Source: Termitomyces sp. T153
Lineage: Eukaryota > Basidiomycota > Agaricomycetes > Agaricales > Lyophyllaceae
Direction: 5' to 3'
Length of the DNA stretch: 64,000 nucleotides
Assembly (NCBI GenBank): GCA_018296165.2
Contig: JACKQL020000148.1
Coordinates: 1-64,000 of the forward strand
Shown here: positions 1-11,810 of the stretch, piece by piece
How the letters are laid out: every line of letters begins with the position of its first letter
Numbering within the stretch: the stretch's first letter is position 1
Position numbers and translations under genes: made by a program
Notes under the pieces: model-generated
Told to the model about the DNA's origin: nothing
The model's input: only the letters and a program-made list of their open reading frames with translations
Database searches by the model: none

Positions 1-140
1 CAATATCAAGCAGCTTGTGGCTTATGAGGGTACTTTTTATTCTAGTGTTGGGTGATTGATTTGATTGTTTGATTTTCTTTCGAACGTTTAAGGTTGAATG
101 TGGTTGCGACTTGAATGCAGAGAGAGGCGAAGCGTAATCG

Positions 141-1170
141 ACCAATCAACCAACCGACCAACCAAGTGATTGATGTGTGTTTTGATGGAATGGGAAGAGA
201 AGAAGGATGTATTGATAGGTGTTGTGATGTTGTATGTATGAGTGAATGTTGTAAAAATGGACTTGTAATATCATTTCATTATCAGGATCCTGGAATTATG
301 GCTATCCACAATCCGAAGCACATAAAAAATAGGGAGGGGGTGAACTTTGTGGAGGGAGAAGTGATGAGGAGAAGAAGGATTCAGATGCAGCGGCGGCGAA
401 CTTGTGAAGTGGGGACGAAAAATAAAATCACTGTGCTATGGAGTGGAGAAGTGATGAGGAGATTCTAGAATTCGCGGTGAGAAAGGAGTCAACCCTCGAA
501 TTCAAGGTCTTTCCCATCTTCTCCGAGACGAGTCCCCGTTGTGACTTGATGTGCTTGACCACCGCTGCTGATGAGATTCAGCTAGAATATCGAGGCTTGT
601 TCGGTACGTCGGTCTCAACAGGTTGTTTGACGCGAACTCAGCGAGTGCACAGGCTCACTGGATGTGTCATCTCGGTGAAACGACTTGCACTAGCATTGAA
701 TGCATGCATTACTTGGCTGATGTCTACAACCCATGGTCCTAGAGCTTACGGAACCTTCCAACCATGGCTAACCATGGCTAGTACTCCGACATGTACACAT
801 GTTCGGCCAGTTCAAAATGCCACATGCACCAACCACCTCCGACTTCGTTGTCTCATACGTGGAAAGTTTATAGCAACACGTCTGCCTATTTGTAAGTACA
901 TATGTGATAAAAAAGTTCTACTTTGTCTCCTTTCAGTAAATGGTTTGACACTGGGCTATAGTATCTCTAGCTGCATCAGCGTTGGAAGGTTTAATGCAGG
1001 ACTATCGCTCACTCGATCATGGACTCTCGGGGCATGTCGATGTGAAATGCCGTGAAAGATTTCTTTGGAACTCGCCCTTGATCATCGGTTTCAATCACAA
1101 AGCTAGCTTCCACAACGCCCCGGGACCCGAGTTCCTCTTGGGTGGGGTTAATACTTTCAATTTGAACGTG
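141..1170. repeat. Dispersed repeat, copy A (CpG-retaining)
   Basis: This stretch matches 5113-5735 in the same orientation. Both begin with a run of CCAA-type repeats, then TGTGTTTTGATGG, a tract around GAATTCAAGG, a tract ending in GGTCTC, and a final block with AATCACAAAGC and GGACCC. Copy A holds about 400 extra bases (roughly 640-1040) that copy B lacks. No credible protein is seen: the open frames are short and shared with no family I know. It could be the edge of an unknown transposon or a duplicated gene flank. I see no terminal repeats. Confidence 0.7.
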
Positions 1171-1322
1171 ATGAGATTGACAGGCCCCTTGATTCTGAAC
1201 AGCCCGAAGACTAAGTAATAGAACTCTAAATCTATCTATTCTTGGAACATTGGGTATATCAGTACCTCAGAAACGAGTTTTGCTTCGGAATTGTTCTGAG
1301 TGACCTTTCCCCTTTCCAAGTC

Positions 1323-2613
1323 ATGGCTCAATCGTCCAGTGACCAGGGATTCCTTTATGTCGTAGCAGTGTCCGCCCTTTTACAAGGTATTCTCTACGGT
1401 TATTTTGTCACTTTAATAACCTTTAGCACCTGCACCTCATTTAAAGATTGACAGGTTTATCAGTGTATATGTTCGGTGTTACATTTTGCAATCTTCTGCA
1501 TCACCGCCCTCCATCAGGCAGGATCAATCGCACTATGCTCACAATGACATGTTTGCTCTTTATACTAAGTACTATGGTGAGTTGTTTCTGGACAACCCAA
1601 TTGACTACTTAATAATGATTCCGAAGAGTATGATAATTGTTATTCAACGCTTTTTGTATGCTTTTGTAATCCATCGCAATATTCTGGACCAGCCTACTGT
1701 GTACTTTGTTGGATCTTGGTTCTCGACTTTTAACCGTGCTGTTCTTCTCGTGCAGATTGTTTTAGGAGATGCTATTGTCGTACGTGTGGATCAGCGCTGC
1801 GTATTTTCTCTTCTCACCTCAACTAGCTCTACCGATGTTACATTGTCTGGTCCTCCATCCTCATCCTTGTCCTTCCTGCCTTGCTGTTTGTGTCAGGAAT
1901 CGGTAAGCATGTTCAAATTCCATGGCAAATGGCTATTTATGGCCTGAATAGGGCTTGGGATTGTTACAGTATGGACCTGGACCAAGATAGAGACCAATCC
2001 AAATATTCTATTCAGTGAATTGGGAACTCATTTGACTGCAGGGTTATTTGGAAGCACCCTTGCCGGGAATGCAATATCCACAGGTAGAACATTTTATTTG
2101 AGCTTGTAGACCATCCATAACTTTTTTTTTTCAAGTTTTGCTGGCATACAAGCTATGGACTGTGGAATCACAAATCTCCCAGTACCGGACGACCACTAAT
2201 GATCTCCGGCGTCTGGCACATGTGGCTATTAATTCGGGGGCCATTTATTCAATCAATTTAATCCTCTTTCTCTCTTTTTACTTTAGCAAATCAGATGTAT
2301 ACTTCATTATGGAGAACTTGGTTAGTAATACAGCTGTGGCACTCGCAATCTCCATGCTCATACTTTTTCCCAGTTATCGCCAATCACTTCTATCTGCTTT
2401 TATATGGTTCTGTTGGGTGCTCGACGTAAAAGCTCAGATGAAGACTTAAATACCACAAACATATCTCTCAAATTCAACACCACACAACATGTTTCTAGGC
2501 ACAAAGATGTTGAAATCCATTTGGCCCGAGAAATCACAGTTACAGATGATTCTCAGCCCTCAAATTCCTTGGAAAGAAGAGGAGGTCCAATGGAAGACAT
2601 AATAGACAACTGA
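1323..2613 (+). CDS. Seven-exon multi-span membrane protein of an agaricomycete 7-TM family
   Basis: Predicted exons are 1323-1398, 1455-1576, 1627-1779, 1827-1902, 1952-2083, 2136-2320 and 2374-2613, giving 327 residues with all phases consistent. The ATG at 1323 opens MAQSSSDQGFLYVV. Hydrophobic spans follow: LLQGILYGL, LLFILSTM, FNRAVLLVQIVLGDAIV, YRCYIVWSSILILVLPALL, LTAGLFGSTLAGNAIS, INSGAIYSINLILFLSFYF and SPITSICFYMVLL. Landmarks such as GDAIV-LYRCYIVW, AYKLWTVESQIS and the INSGAIYS segment fit a large family of uncharacterised basidiomycete integral membrane proteins that I know only as hypothetical proteins. The charged tail of about 60 residues is probably cytoplasmic. The introns are 47-56 nt with GT..AG; the first (GTTATT) and last (GTTAGT) donors are weaker. 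Function is unknown; a receptor-like role is only a guess. No disabling change is seen. Confidence 0.82.
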
Positions 2614-2639
2614 TTCCACATGTATATTGTTCGACCCTT

Positions 2640-4540
2640 GAATACAGGATTACTAGTATCATTCAAGATCTTGTACATTGTTGTAAGTCAAAAGCTATGT
2701 CATTGGATGGCTTCCTATGGAATCTGAAACCACTTCAGACTTCAGACTGCATTTGGATGATATTTGTTGTGATACCAACTATTGTACTATTACACATGAT
2801 GTGTTACATGATGCAACATTTTCACTGAATAAGGTGTTCACATCAAGTTTTGCAGAAGTTATCTGAGGTTTTGTAGAGGCTGTGGTGCATAGCAGGTACA
2901 ATCAAAGATGAATGATGCAAAGAACAACTACCACCATTCCACCCCACCTCACTGCATTTTACTGCAGTTATCTGCCCCCTCTAGCCCAGAATCTTACTTG
3001 ACTTACAGACCAGAGAATTATTACTCAAATAGATCACAGTATGTTTATTTTATATATCTGGTCTTTTCCTTTGAATATCTCAACAACCAATGCAGCTATA
3101 ACATTTGGAGCAAACCTCCTATGTTCCAATCAAGCAATGCTCTATCTTATGCAGCAATGCTCCCATTTCACCAAGCAACACTCTTTGTCTTACAGATATT
3201 TTTATCTGCAAAATTTCATTGCATAGATCCAAAATCCCACATGCTTGAATTGCTTTGGCATTTGTCAGCCTTGTTTGTGCAGAGTAATATTGTTATTGGT
3301 TTCACCTATTTAGTTTCCTTCCCAATCTCAGTTCTATGACAGATCTTATATATACTCAGGATATTTCTGTAATGAACAGATCACATTTGTATTGCTGCTA
3401 TTATATGTTTAACATATGATGTAAGACTTTTGCTTTGTTTACATATGTTTCAAAAGTCTCAAGAGGAAAATCATACAGTAGTGACTCTGATCTTTGTTTC
3501 CCAGGAGTCTCTGTACACATGCTTGATGGAATCCTTTTAATCCTTCTTTACAGATATTGGTCAGTTGCAAGTGAAATTTGTCATGATAGTGGCAGCCCAT
3601 CTCTTGTCAATTGCCAGCTCTACAGTAAGTGCTCAATTACCAAGCTCTTATTAATAGCACATTGTTGGGCCTTTTGATATTTCTTCAATGATCTCAGGGA
3701 GAGTCCAATTTTCTTGTAGAGTCTATGTGGAGTCTTCCTAGACCTATCTACATCAGACATTCAATTTAAGAGTACATAAGAGTCTACTTTGACTCCAGGT
3801 GGACTACACATTGAGCAACAGCTTCTGTGGAGTCTACATAGGCAGAATTACTCCATGTATAGTCTAGATGGATGCTGACATGTCCTCATTATTGTATTAT
3901 ATGATACAAAATATCATACTTGGGAAAACAAGCATGCAATGAGGTCCAAACACAGGGTCATTTGTCAAAGTCTACAGTAACATCTACATAAGCAATTACC
4001 ATTAAGCCATAGTTTTGAGTTCAATACCTTAACAGGCCTCTTGACTCAATCAACCCTTGGTAATCTCTGTGAGAACATGATCATTTGTTGAATGCATCAT
4101 GCATAGTTTTTTCATCAACTGTCAACCTCTATCATCAGTGCTGCAGACACCAACAACAGTCATATATATGTAGAAATATATTTTGTGCCACTGAGCTTTT
4201 GAATGCTGCTAGTAGAACTAAGGAACACAACACTTGATCCATACAAGAACAGTGCAATAATCAAGGGTTGAGGCATCAAAAAATGGTGATTTGTTGGGAA
4301 AGGAGACTGACAAATGCACAGGTGTATGTGGTAGATTTGATGTCAATGAGTGCATGCTTGTTGAACTATTTCCATGAGCATGAGGAGCACCTGGCCTACA
4401 CTTCATTTCAACTGCACTCTTAACACCATGACCTCTGATCTGAGCATGAGCCCAAGTCTGCTAAGGACTACCAGCAACATAAGCATGCAGCACTATAAAT
4501 GAGTCAAGGATGTTGTCATTATCACTCACCACCATATCAT
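2640..4540. other. CpG-poor stretch without a recognisable gene
   Basis: CpG becomes rare just after the membrane-protein gene. Several open frames of 60-143 codons occur (for example 2908-3339), but they are AT-rich, low in complexity and match nothing I recognise. Most likely decayed repeat DNA. Confidence 0.6.
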
Positions 4541-4544
4541 GGTA

Positions 4545-5029
4545 AGCTCTCTGAGAAAGGGTGTCAGGCTTACCCAGGCTCTGTTCAGGCTTGTGGTACA
4601 GTATAAAGTCAAACTTGGCAAGATACAAGGGCCATTAGGCTTGGCATCAGTTAAGCATTTTTTGTCCAGAAGTACTCAAGGCTTTTGTGGTCAGTCCAAA
4701 GTTCAAACTTATGCCAGGCAACCTTGAGGAAATGCTTCCACCCTTCAAAGGATTGAGTGATAGTGAGCATCTCCTTATCATATATTTTAAAATTCTGTCC
4801 TACTGCATCAAGACTTTATGAGTAGAAGGCCATAGCATGCTACTTTCCACCCTCCTTTGATCACTGGGACAGAACTGTTTGCCTCAATGTGGAAAGGAGA
4901 GCCATTGTCAGTAAACAGGAGGATTAGCTTATTCATGGCATTCTTTAAGGCATTGAAGGCAACCCTGCTGCAAGGATTGCCATTGTCATGCAGTGTCCTT
5001 GATGGTGGGGTCAAAGAAAGGACAGGCAT
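4545..5029 (-). pseudogene. Ty3/gypsy RNase H fragment (antisense, decayed)
   Basis: On the minus strand the frame opens with AFNALKNAM, then LLFTDNGSPFHIEANSS, which matches the start of a gypsy RNase H domain (expected F-x-D..PFHVEAD). The Asp at the first catalytic position reads as Asn (EANSS). Further on, LAKFDFILYHKPEQSLGKPD matches the end of the domain (LANFDF..H.PG..MGKPD). Between them lie frame changes and stops. Only this slice of pol is present, and it ends just before repeat copy B. Confidence 0.7.
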
Positions 5030-5112
5030 GGTGAGAGAAGTCCTGGATGAACCTCTAGTAGAAGTTGAGTTGACAAAGCCTAAGAAATCTCAAACTCCCT
5101 TCTTGTGAGTAT

Positions 5113-5735
5113 AACCAACCAACCAACCAACCAATGATGTATGTTTTGATGGGAAGAAAAGCAGGATGGAAAATGAGTGTAATTGATAGGTTATGATGTT
5201 GTATGAATGTTGTAATGAATGGACTTGTATATCATTTCATTTGTCAGAATTCTGGAATCTATGACTATCCCCAATCCCAAGCACATTGCTTGTCTTTTCA
5301 TGAAAAAATGTTGTGCTGTGGAAGGAGAGTGATGAGGAGAAGGATTCAAATGGAGCAATGGCAAACTTGGAGAAGTAGGGATGAAAAATAAATCACTATG
5401 GTGTGGAGTGGAGAAGTGATGAGGAGACTCTATGTGCATGGAGAAAAGAGTCAATTTTTGAATTCAAATTCCTTTCCATCTTCTCTAAGATGAGTCCCCA
5501 TTGTGACTTGATACATTTGGCCACTGCTGTTGATCAAATTTAGCAGAATTATAGAAGCTTGTTTGGCACATTGGTCTCTGACATGACAATTTACATGCCT
5601 GTAAATATTTCTTGCAGCTCACCCTAAGCTCACCTTTGATCATTGGTTATAATCACAAAGCAAATTTCCTCAACATCTAGGACCCAGATTTCTCCTGGGC
5701 AGATTAATAATAACTTTCAGATGTGAACCTATTGT
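5113..5735. repeat. Dispersed repeat, copy B (CpG-depleted)
   Basis: Sister of 141-1170. Where copy A reads CCGAGACGAGTCCCCGTTG, copy B reads CTAAGATGAGTCCCCATTG. Where A has TTCGGTACGTCGGTCTC, B has TTGGCACATTGGTCTC. Most differences in these tracts are CpG to TpG or CpA. B lacks the central block of A. Confidence 0.7.
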
Positions 5736-6321
5736 AATGCTACTATGTTGGAGAACAAGATAGTCCAATCTTCAGTATTTAAGTCTGTGAGCCAGGGCCC
5801 ATAACATGTTGCAGCAGGCTATGCAGAAGTGAGACAGACTTATGATACTGATAAAAAAGGCAGGAGGCTGATAGTAGCCTTAGGATAGTCCAGACATTAT
5901 CAACAGTAACTGGTATAAGACTAAATAAGTATGAATACCTGGGATGCAGATGTTATCAACAGTAATTGGTATTAGGCTACAAAGAATTAGAGGTCACATG
6001 TACATGTATGTTGTCCATATGTTGTGGCATATCAATCATTTAAGTAGGTTCAACACTATAGCCCATACTGTTGGAAAAGTAAAGAAATGTGTTATGTCAT
6101 TTCTTTGACTATTTTTTTTGGAAACAAATTCCAGCACCAGCAATGCCATTGTATCATGCACTCATTGTTTTTCTGACTTAGATTGCCCTCTACCCACATA
6201 ATCCTACACCTCCTACCTGATTTCCTTTGTGAAACTTAAATATCATCAATGAAATGTATGATGTCATGACTGAAACTGTGATCACACAAAGACTTCATGC
6301 AAATCTGTTTATTATTACACC
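5736..6321. other. No feature seen
   Basis: AT-rich, CpG-poor sequence with two near-identical short tracts (TTATCAACAGTAA[C/T]TGGTAT at about 5898 and 5950). No frame or RNA signal is recognised. Confidence 0.5.
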
Positions 6322-6875
6322 TGTCAGGGGATGCCCCATTCTTGCTCTGTCCCATTCTCCCTCCTTATGGTTTTCCTTCATTCTCCTTTGCTTTCCCTAT
6401 CCACTGGTCCCAGTTTCAGCCCTCAGGCTGCACTGGTTTTCTGTTCATAATTCAGATGAGTGTTACTCCTTCCACACTGCCTCTTACCAGACCCCTAGAT
6501 TGTTTCCTTTATTCCAGGCCTACCACTCATCATAGACCTCCCATTTCTGGGTCACAAGTACTTTCAACCAGGGGCTATCCTCTGGTTATATTTGTGCATG
6601 GTCACATGCCAGGAGTCTGGAGATTGATGCCATTTACAATGGATTTCTGCTTTTGAATCAGACTCTGGATTTAATTGTTATTGAGTGTTTTTTCCAGAAG
6701 CTCTGGAGTAAGTTTTCCAAACACTGGCATTGGGGATCCTTAGACTTGTTCTCTATGGATCTCCCTCTGCCAGGTGATCAGCTAGAACTCTAAGACTTGT
6801 AGATGCTGAATAGACTTTGGATCTCCCTCTGCCAGTTGTGTGATTGAGCCACAGCCTCCAGAGGTCACTCCTACA
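6322..6875 (+). mobile_element. Solo LTR, gypsy family 1
   Basis: Begins TGTCAGGGGATG and ends CCTACA, the same termini as 54501-54942. Shared internal landmarks are GGTTTTCCTTCATTCTCCTT, CCTCAGGCTGCAC, a repeated GGATCTCCCTCTGCCAG and ACAGCCTCCAGAGGTCACTC. No gag or pol follows, so it looks like a solo LTR left by recombination. I could not confirm a target-site duplication. Confidence 0.7.
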
Positions 6876-8029
6876 GCACCACCTTTGATTTACAGATAAA
6901 GACTATTTCTTTGAGCAAGATTGACAAGCTACTGTATACCCAGTGAACATCAAATCAAAGTCTGACACATCAAAAAGTAGTTGTAAGTTGGTTGTAAATT
7001 GACACTTTTCATACTTATGACATATAAGCTCTGGGCCAGCAGAATCCATCTATCCAGACATTGAAAGACTTGGTTTGAAGAACTTGAAGCAGCCCTAATG
7101 ACAAGACATGTATCCTTGGCCTTTTGATTTGAAGTGATGAGAAGAGTTGAGATGGGAGAGAAAGCTGAGTGAGAGGTTTTGACCATTGTTGCAGGAAGAA
7201 AAGTGATTTTTGAGTCACTAAAGTTCTTCAGCTGGCCTGTCTGCCAAAGGAGGGAAGAGGCTAAACTCAAGCTAACTATGAGGGACTTTATAAGTACAAG
7301 AGTAGTATGTAATATGTAGAATGAATAAGATGGATAGGGATGGTGGGTGAAGATGCAAAAATATATGACATAGAGATAACTGATCAGTGAGTGCTGCAAG
7401 TGCAGTGTGTGACAACATAAGTGAACTAGAGGGAAAGGGAACATACCTGGAAGCACAGTATGAGAAAACAAGGTCTCTGTCACTACACTTGGAGCAAGAT
7501 AAGTGAAATGAACAATGGGACAAAGCAAAGTGATATGTGAAATGTTGAGACAGTGACAATCATCTAATCAATGCAAACTCAAGCCATTGTTGCTGTGAAG
7601 TCCTGGAGAATTGGAGGTTTGAAAGGGGTGAGGTTTGTGGAGGCCATATGAAGGAGGAAGCAGAGTATAGAGTACAAGACAAAGTAAGGCTACAGGGATA
7701 ATAAGTGAAACATTTAATGGAGGTAAAGTAAAATCATCTCACCCACAGATGCTCCACAGAATAAGTGAGACAGCTGAGGGTGGCTGATCTGTGTATCAAC
7801 CTTTTGTAGATTAAAAAGTTTAACAAAGACTGCTAAACAGCAAGTAAATGGGGACATGAGGCTTGCAGTGGCAAATATCCAAATTAGGAGATAGGTACAG
7901 AAAAGGAAATAAAAACAGACTTTCAGACTTCAATGCTAGCTGTATAGCCAGGTGTGATTCCAGGTTTGAGCTGCATGAGGAGAGTGGTGAGGACAGGAAG
8001 TTGTTGGGGAACCACTCATTCCAGCTTAA
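6876..8029. other. No gene recognised
   Basis: A 192-codon minus-strand frame (6950-7528) is rich in Ser, Leu, His and Tyr and has no recognisable domain. It probably reflects the low CpG/stop pattern of this region. Confidence 0.5.
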
Positions 8030-8426
8030 GATATTGTTTCCTTTACTCCTGGTCTGCTTCTTATTCTCATCCTCTCATCTTTTAGTCACAGATACTCTCA
8101 ACCCAGGACTATCTGACAGTACTACTTAGGTAGTGGCATGTGATTTGTAGCCCAGGATCAAGGCACTTTACAGTGTCACATAATGGTCAATTATAACATT
8201 GGGCTCTGCACATGCACAATATCTGACATCATGTTTCCCATAGTACTTCCCACAGTTTGTCTCAGAATATTTGTGGTCCTATCAGCAATCCTTGGACTTG
8301 TTCTCTTTGGATTTTTCTCTGCCAAGTATATAGCTAGTTTCTGCTGTGCAGCTACTATTAATAGACTGTTAATTTCCCTCTGCTAGCTGCATGACTAAAC
8401 AATAGCCTCCAGAGGTTGATCTTACA
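8030..8426 (+). mobile_element. Degraded LTR fragment, gypsy family 1
   Basis: Shares with the LTR at 6322-6875 the order GTCACA-TACTCTCAACC, CTTGGACTTGTTCTCTTTGGATTT, CTCTGCCAAG, TTTCCCTCTGCTAGCTGCATGA and AGCCTCCAGAGGTTGATCTTACA. The 5' end is lost or unrecognisable. Confidence 0.55.
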
Positions 8427-9366
8427 AGATAACAAGTCTCTAGATTCAGTCTCAAAGCTCCCTTTTTGATTGCCTGAACGCTTTTCCTCTCTTTTTTTAG
8501 CTCCTTCAAATGTCCTTTCCTGACCAATTTCACATTAGCTCCCATACCTCTCTTATGACCCAACCAATCACATTGAAACATACACATGTAGTGTGTCCTA
8601 CATTACAGCAGAGCATGCTTTGGATTGTATCCTATATCCCTGGCAGAGTCTGCTACACCATAGTGGAATCCCCACAATGTAGCATGTTATACAGGTGCTG
8701 CAGAGGCTGTACATTGTGCTATACTATGCATATCTAGCAGAGTTCTTTGACCAGGATCTGGAGCTGCTAATTACTACTGGGTCTGTTGCAATTACATTTA
8801 ACAGTGACTGGCCCTGCTCAACACTAAAATCTGCTAGTGTCAGTGGACTGGCAGCAGATCTGGCTGCTGCCACTTGTGACAAAATCTGCTCTCAGGAATG
8901 TATCTGCCTAGTGCCATCAGAAAGCTGCTGAGAAGACAGGGAGTGGCCAAAGCTAGTACAACTACTGGCAATAAGCCACTTAAATGAAAAGTGATATGAA
9001 GATCTATTTTAACTGTGATAATAACAATCAAGGAACAGCAGAAACACAGCATTATGCCAGTTGAACAAAATCAATGGAGAACACATCATATTGGTCATGG
9101 TTTTTTTAAATGCTTGGGAATGCATCAGAAATCTTTATAGAGAATCAGAATTCATTGGAAGGCATCAATCTTCTTTGGCAGCCATCAAAATCTCATCAAA
9201 GCATCAAATCCTTTGGAAGCTGCAACCTTCTTTGGCAGCCATGCTACTTTTGGACAGTACATGTAAATCAACAGATGCATGTGACCCTAATTTTCAAATT
9301 CTAGACTTTCAAGTCCTCTTTCACTCACCAGCTGCTGCTCATCTGCTTATTGCTGTCTGCTACACT
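8427..9366. other. No gene recognised
   Basis: CpG-poor sequence with short open frames only. The leader of the following zinc-cluster gene relic may lie in its last part. Confidence 0.4.
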
Positions 9367-11612
9367 ATGTCTCCATCCACTGAGGTCCTTTTCCAACAGC
9401 TCTACAACACTGAGAACTCTGTGTTGGTCTCTGCTATTAGAGGAGACTTGTCAGATCTCCAGGAAAGGGTTAAACAATTGGTGAGCAACCCTATTTGTAG
9501 GATAATATGCCACACTCACAGATGGTGTTGAAGAAATCTTTGTGGAAGCAAATTTCCCAGGCCAAGGACAAACAACTTGTCCTGGAGGCAAGGAAAAGCT
9601 TTTTCAATGAGGCCCTCCAAATTTTATCAGGCAAGCTGTCAGATGCAAAGACAATTGAGGAGTTGGAAGAGAAGGCAGGTGCATATTTTAAGGAGTCACA
9701 GGCAAGGAAGGCAGCCCAGGAGGTCAACAAGGGCCAGGCAGGAGGAGGAGTGGCAGGTTGGTGTTCAACATTGGATCTCTCACCTTTGAAAATTTTTAAA
9801 TGGATTTCAGCAATTGATCCACTGATGATTGCAGTGGATCTGGTCATACCAGCAGGTCTAGTGTCCACAGCAGCTCTGCCATCCTCAGCAGCTCTGGTGT
9901 CCCCAGTGGGTCTCTCATCAAAACCTGGTAGAGTATTGGTGTCAAGTCCATTATCACCAGCAGAGCCAGTTCCAGCTCAACCCTGGGTCATCAAAAAGGC
10001 TAGTGAAGCACAGATTCCCCAATGGGAATGGAGGAAATACACTGCCCAAACTCTGCCTCATAGTCCTCCCCCTCCCAGCCAGTCTGAATATCAATCCATC
10101 ACCTTAGACAAAGACAACAAGAATGACTCAAATGATGACAACAATCATTCTGATGATGAGGAATGTTGGCAAGGGGAGATCACACCACCAATGAGGTTAG
10201 GGAAGTACCTCATGACAGCACTTCCTTGCACAGGGGCATGGCTCAACCCCCTGTGCTAATACTGTCAAAAGAAGGGGCTCTAATGTGTAAAGACAAAGGG
10301 AGGAACCTTGTGCAATGCCTGCTGGCTTGTCATCAAGAAAATATGCAGTCTCACAAAAGATCACAAAGAAGAGGTCTGGAGGAACAAGGGCAAGAAGGGA
10401 AAGAAGGAGAAAAGGCAGAGAAAACCCAAGTCTGCTGAGTATGTCAAGGGTAAGTCTTGATTTCTCCAACTGAAATTGTTTACTGACAACAGACAGAACC
10501 AACAACACTAGTTGTTGGGCCATCAACCATCCAGCTGGTGGATATGCCAGCAGCCAGCAGAAAGAGAAGGGGAAAGGAATGGATGGATCTGCCAGCAGCC
10601 AGTGGAAAGGGGAAGGAGTGAGTGGACCCACTGACAATGAGCAGAAAGGGAAAGGGCAAGCAGTGGGCAGATCCACCCATCTCTGAATTTATTGAAGCCA
10701 TCCTTTCATGAGCTATAGTGGGGTTAAACCAATGGCTCAATTTCATCAATGAAGGAATTGAGGTTGTATTGGAAGAGATGAGGTTATGGTTTGTGCTAGC
10801 TGAGGAGACAAGGTTTACAGAGATGGAGAAGATGCTCCAGCAGTACAATACAATGCTGCAAGTGCTTGATGAGTGCATGGACATCATTGACATGAGTGTT
10901 GTGGGCATGGCATCTAACCTCAACAGGACAAAGCAAACTGTTGAGGCTCATGCTGGGTGTCTCATACAGAATGAAGTTGATATTGTTGCACTCTGGGGCA
11001 TAGTTGACAACCTTCAAAACCAGCTTCAAATCTCCTTTCCCCCCATCCAACCAGTCCCCAAGCACCAGCAGCCTTCCACCTGTGCTGGCTTCTACTCTGG
11101 CACCCATTGCTGAGGCACAAGAGCCCAATGATAACAAGGCTGTCCAGCCCAAGGAGAATGAGAGCAAGATGGACTGCGCCACCACTGTAGCCATTGCTAT
11201 TGATCAGTCCACCATTGCTGACAACTCTGCTCTCGTCAGTGACCCTGTTGCTATTGTGACTGATTCCATCATTTCCAGCAGGTCTGCCACCAAATCTGTT
11301 GCCTGCACTGGGCCTGCTGCCAGCATCACTGACTCAGCCATTGCCACTGACTCCATCAGGACTGGCAGCCAGTAATGAATCCACTGTGCTCACTGGTGTT
11401 GAAACCATTACTGGGCATTTGATGGATATAGATATGATAGGCTCAGCACCACCTCATCCTCCAGATGAGATTGTGCTATGATGTGGCTGCAGCACCTCCC
11501 AAGCCACATGACCCCCCACCAAATGTACCTGGTCCTCCAGTTGTCTAGCAGGTAAGAGAAAGGCTGATGAACATGCTGAGGAAGCAGTAGTCAAGAAAAT
11601 AAAGGAAGCATG
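9367..11612 (+). pseudogene. Zinc-cluster plus coiled-coil mobile-element accessory gene, decayed
   Basis: A spliced frame can be followed. Exon 1 is 9367-9480 (ATG). A 41-nt intron 9481-9521 has GTGAGC..CAG, then a long exon runs to about 10449 and ends at GTAAGT. Residues after the intron form a Lys/Glu-rich helix, followed by a Pro/Ser and Asp/Asn-rich linker. Near 10254-10360 comes a cysteine cluster in the pattern C-x2-C-x6-C-x8-C-x2-C-x7-C, interrupted by two TAA codons, then a very basic Lys/Arg stretch. A later exon (about 10495-11113) predicts a helical coiled coil. The end (11550-11612) reads GKRKADEHAEEAVVKKIKEA, possibly a nuclear localisation signal. The architecture resembles the antisense gene of element C at 44865-46560. 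Its function is unknown; DNA or RNA binding is an inference from the cysteines. Confidence 0.55.
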
Positions 11613-11810
11613 AAGAGGAGACTTTTTTAAGACATTCTGGCCTTGTCATCACATTGTGATATTTTGTAATACTTAATGAAAATGTATATACAATGTCTTG
11701 ACTCAGATTTAAGTGCTAAATACAACAAATTTGTGGTTAGATTGATGTTTCTGGTTGGCAATCAAAATCTTCATTAGCTTTGTGACCCTTTGTCCAAGAG
11801 AGTAACAATG

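Noticed and set aside
6950..7528. 192-codon minus-strand open frame
   Set aside because: Low-complexity composition, no domain and no splice pattern; two other overlapping frames are open too. Probably chance.
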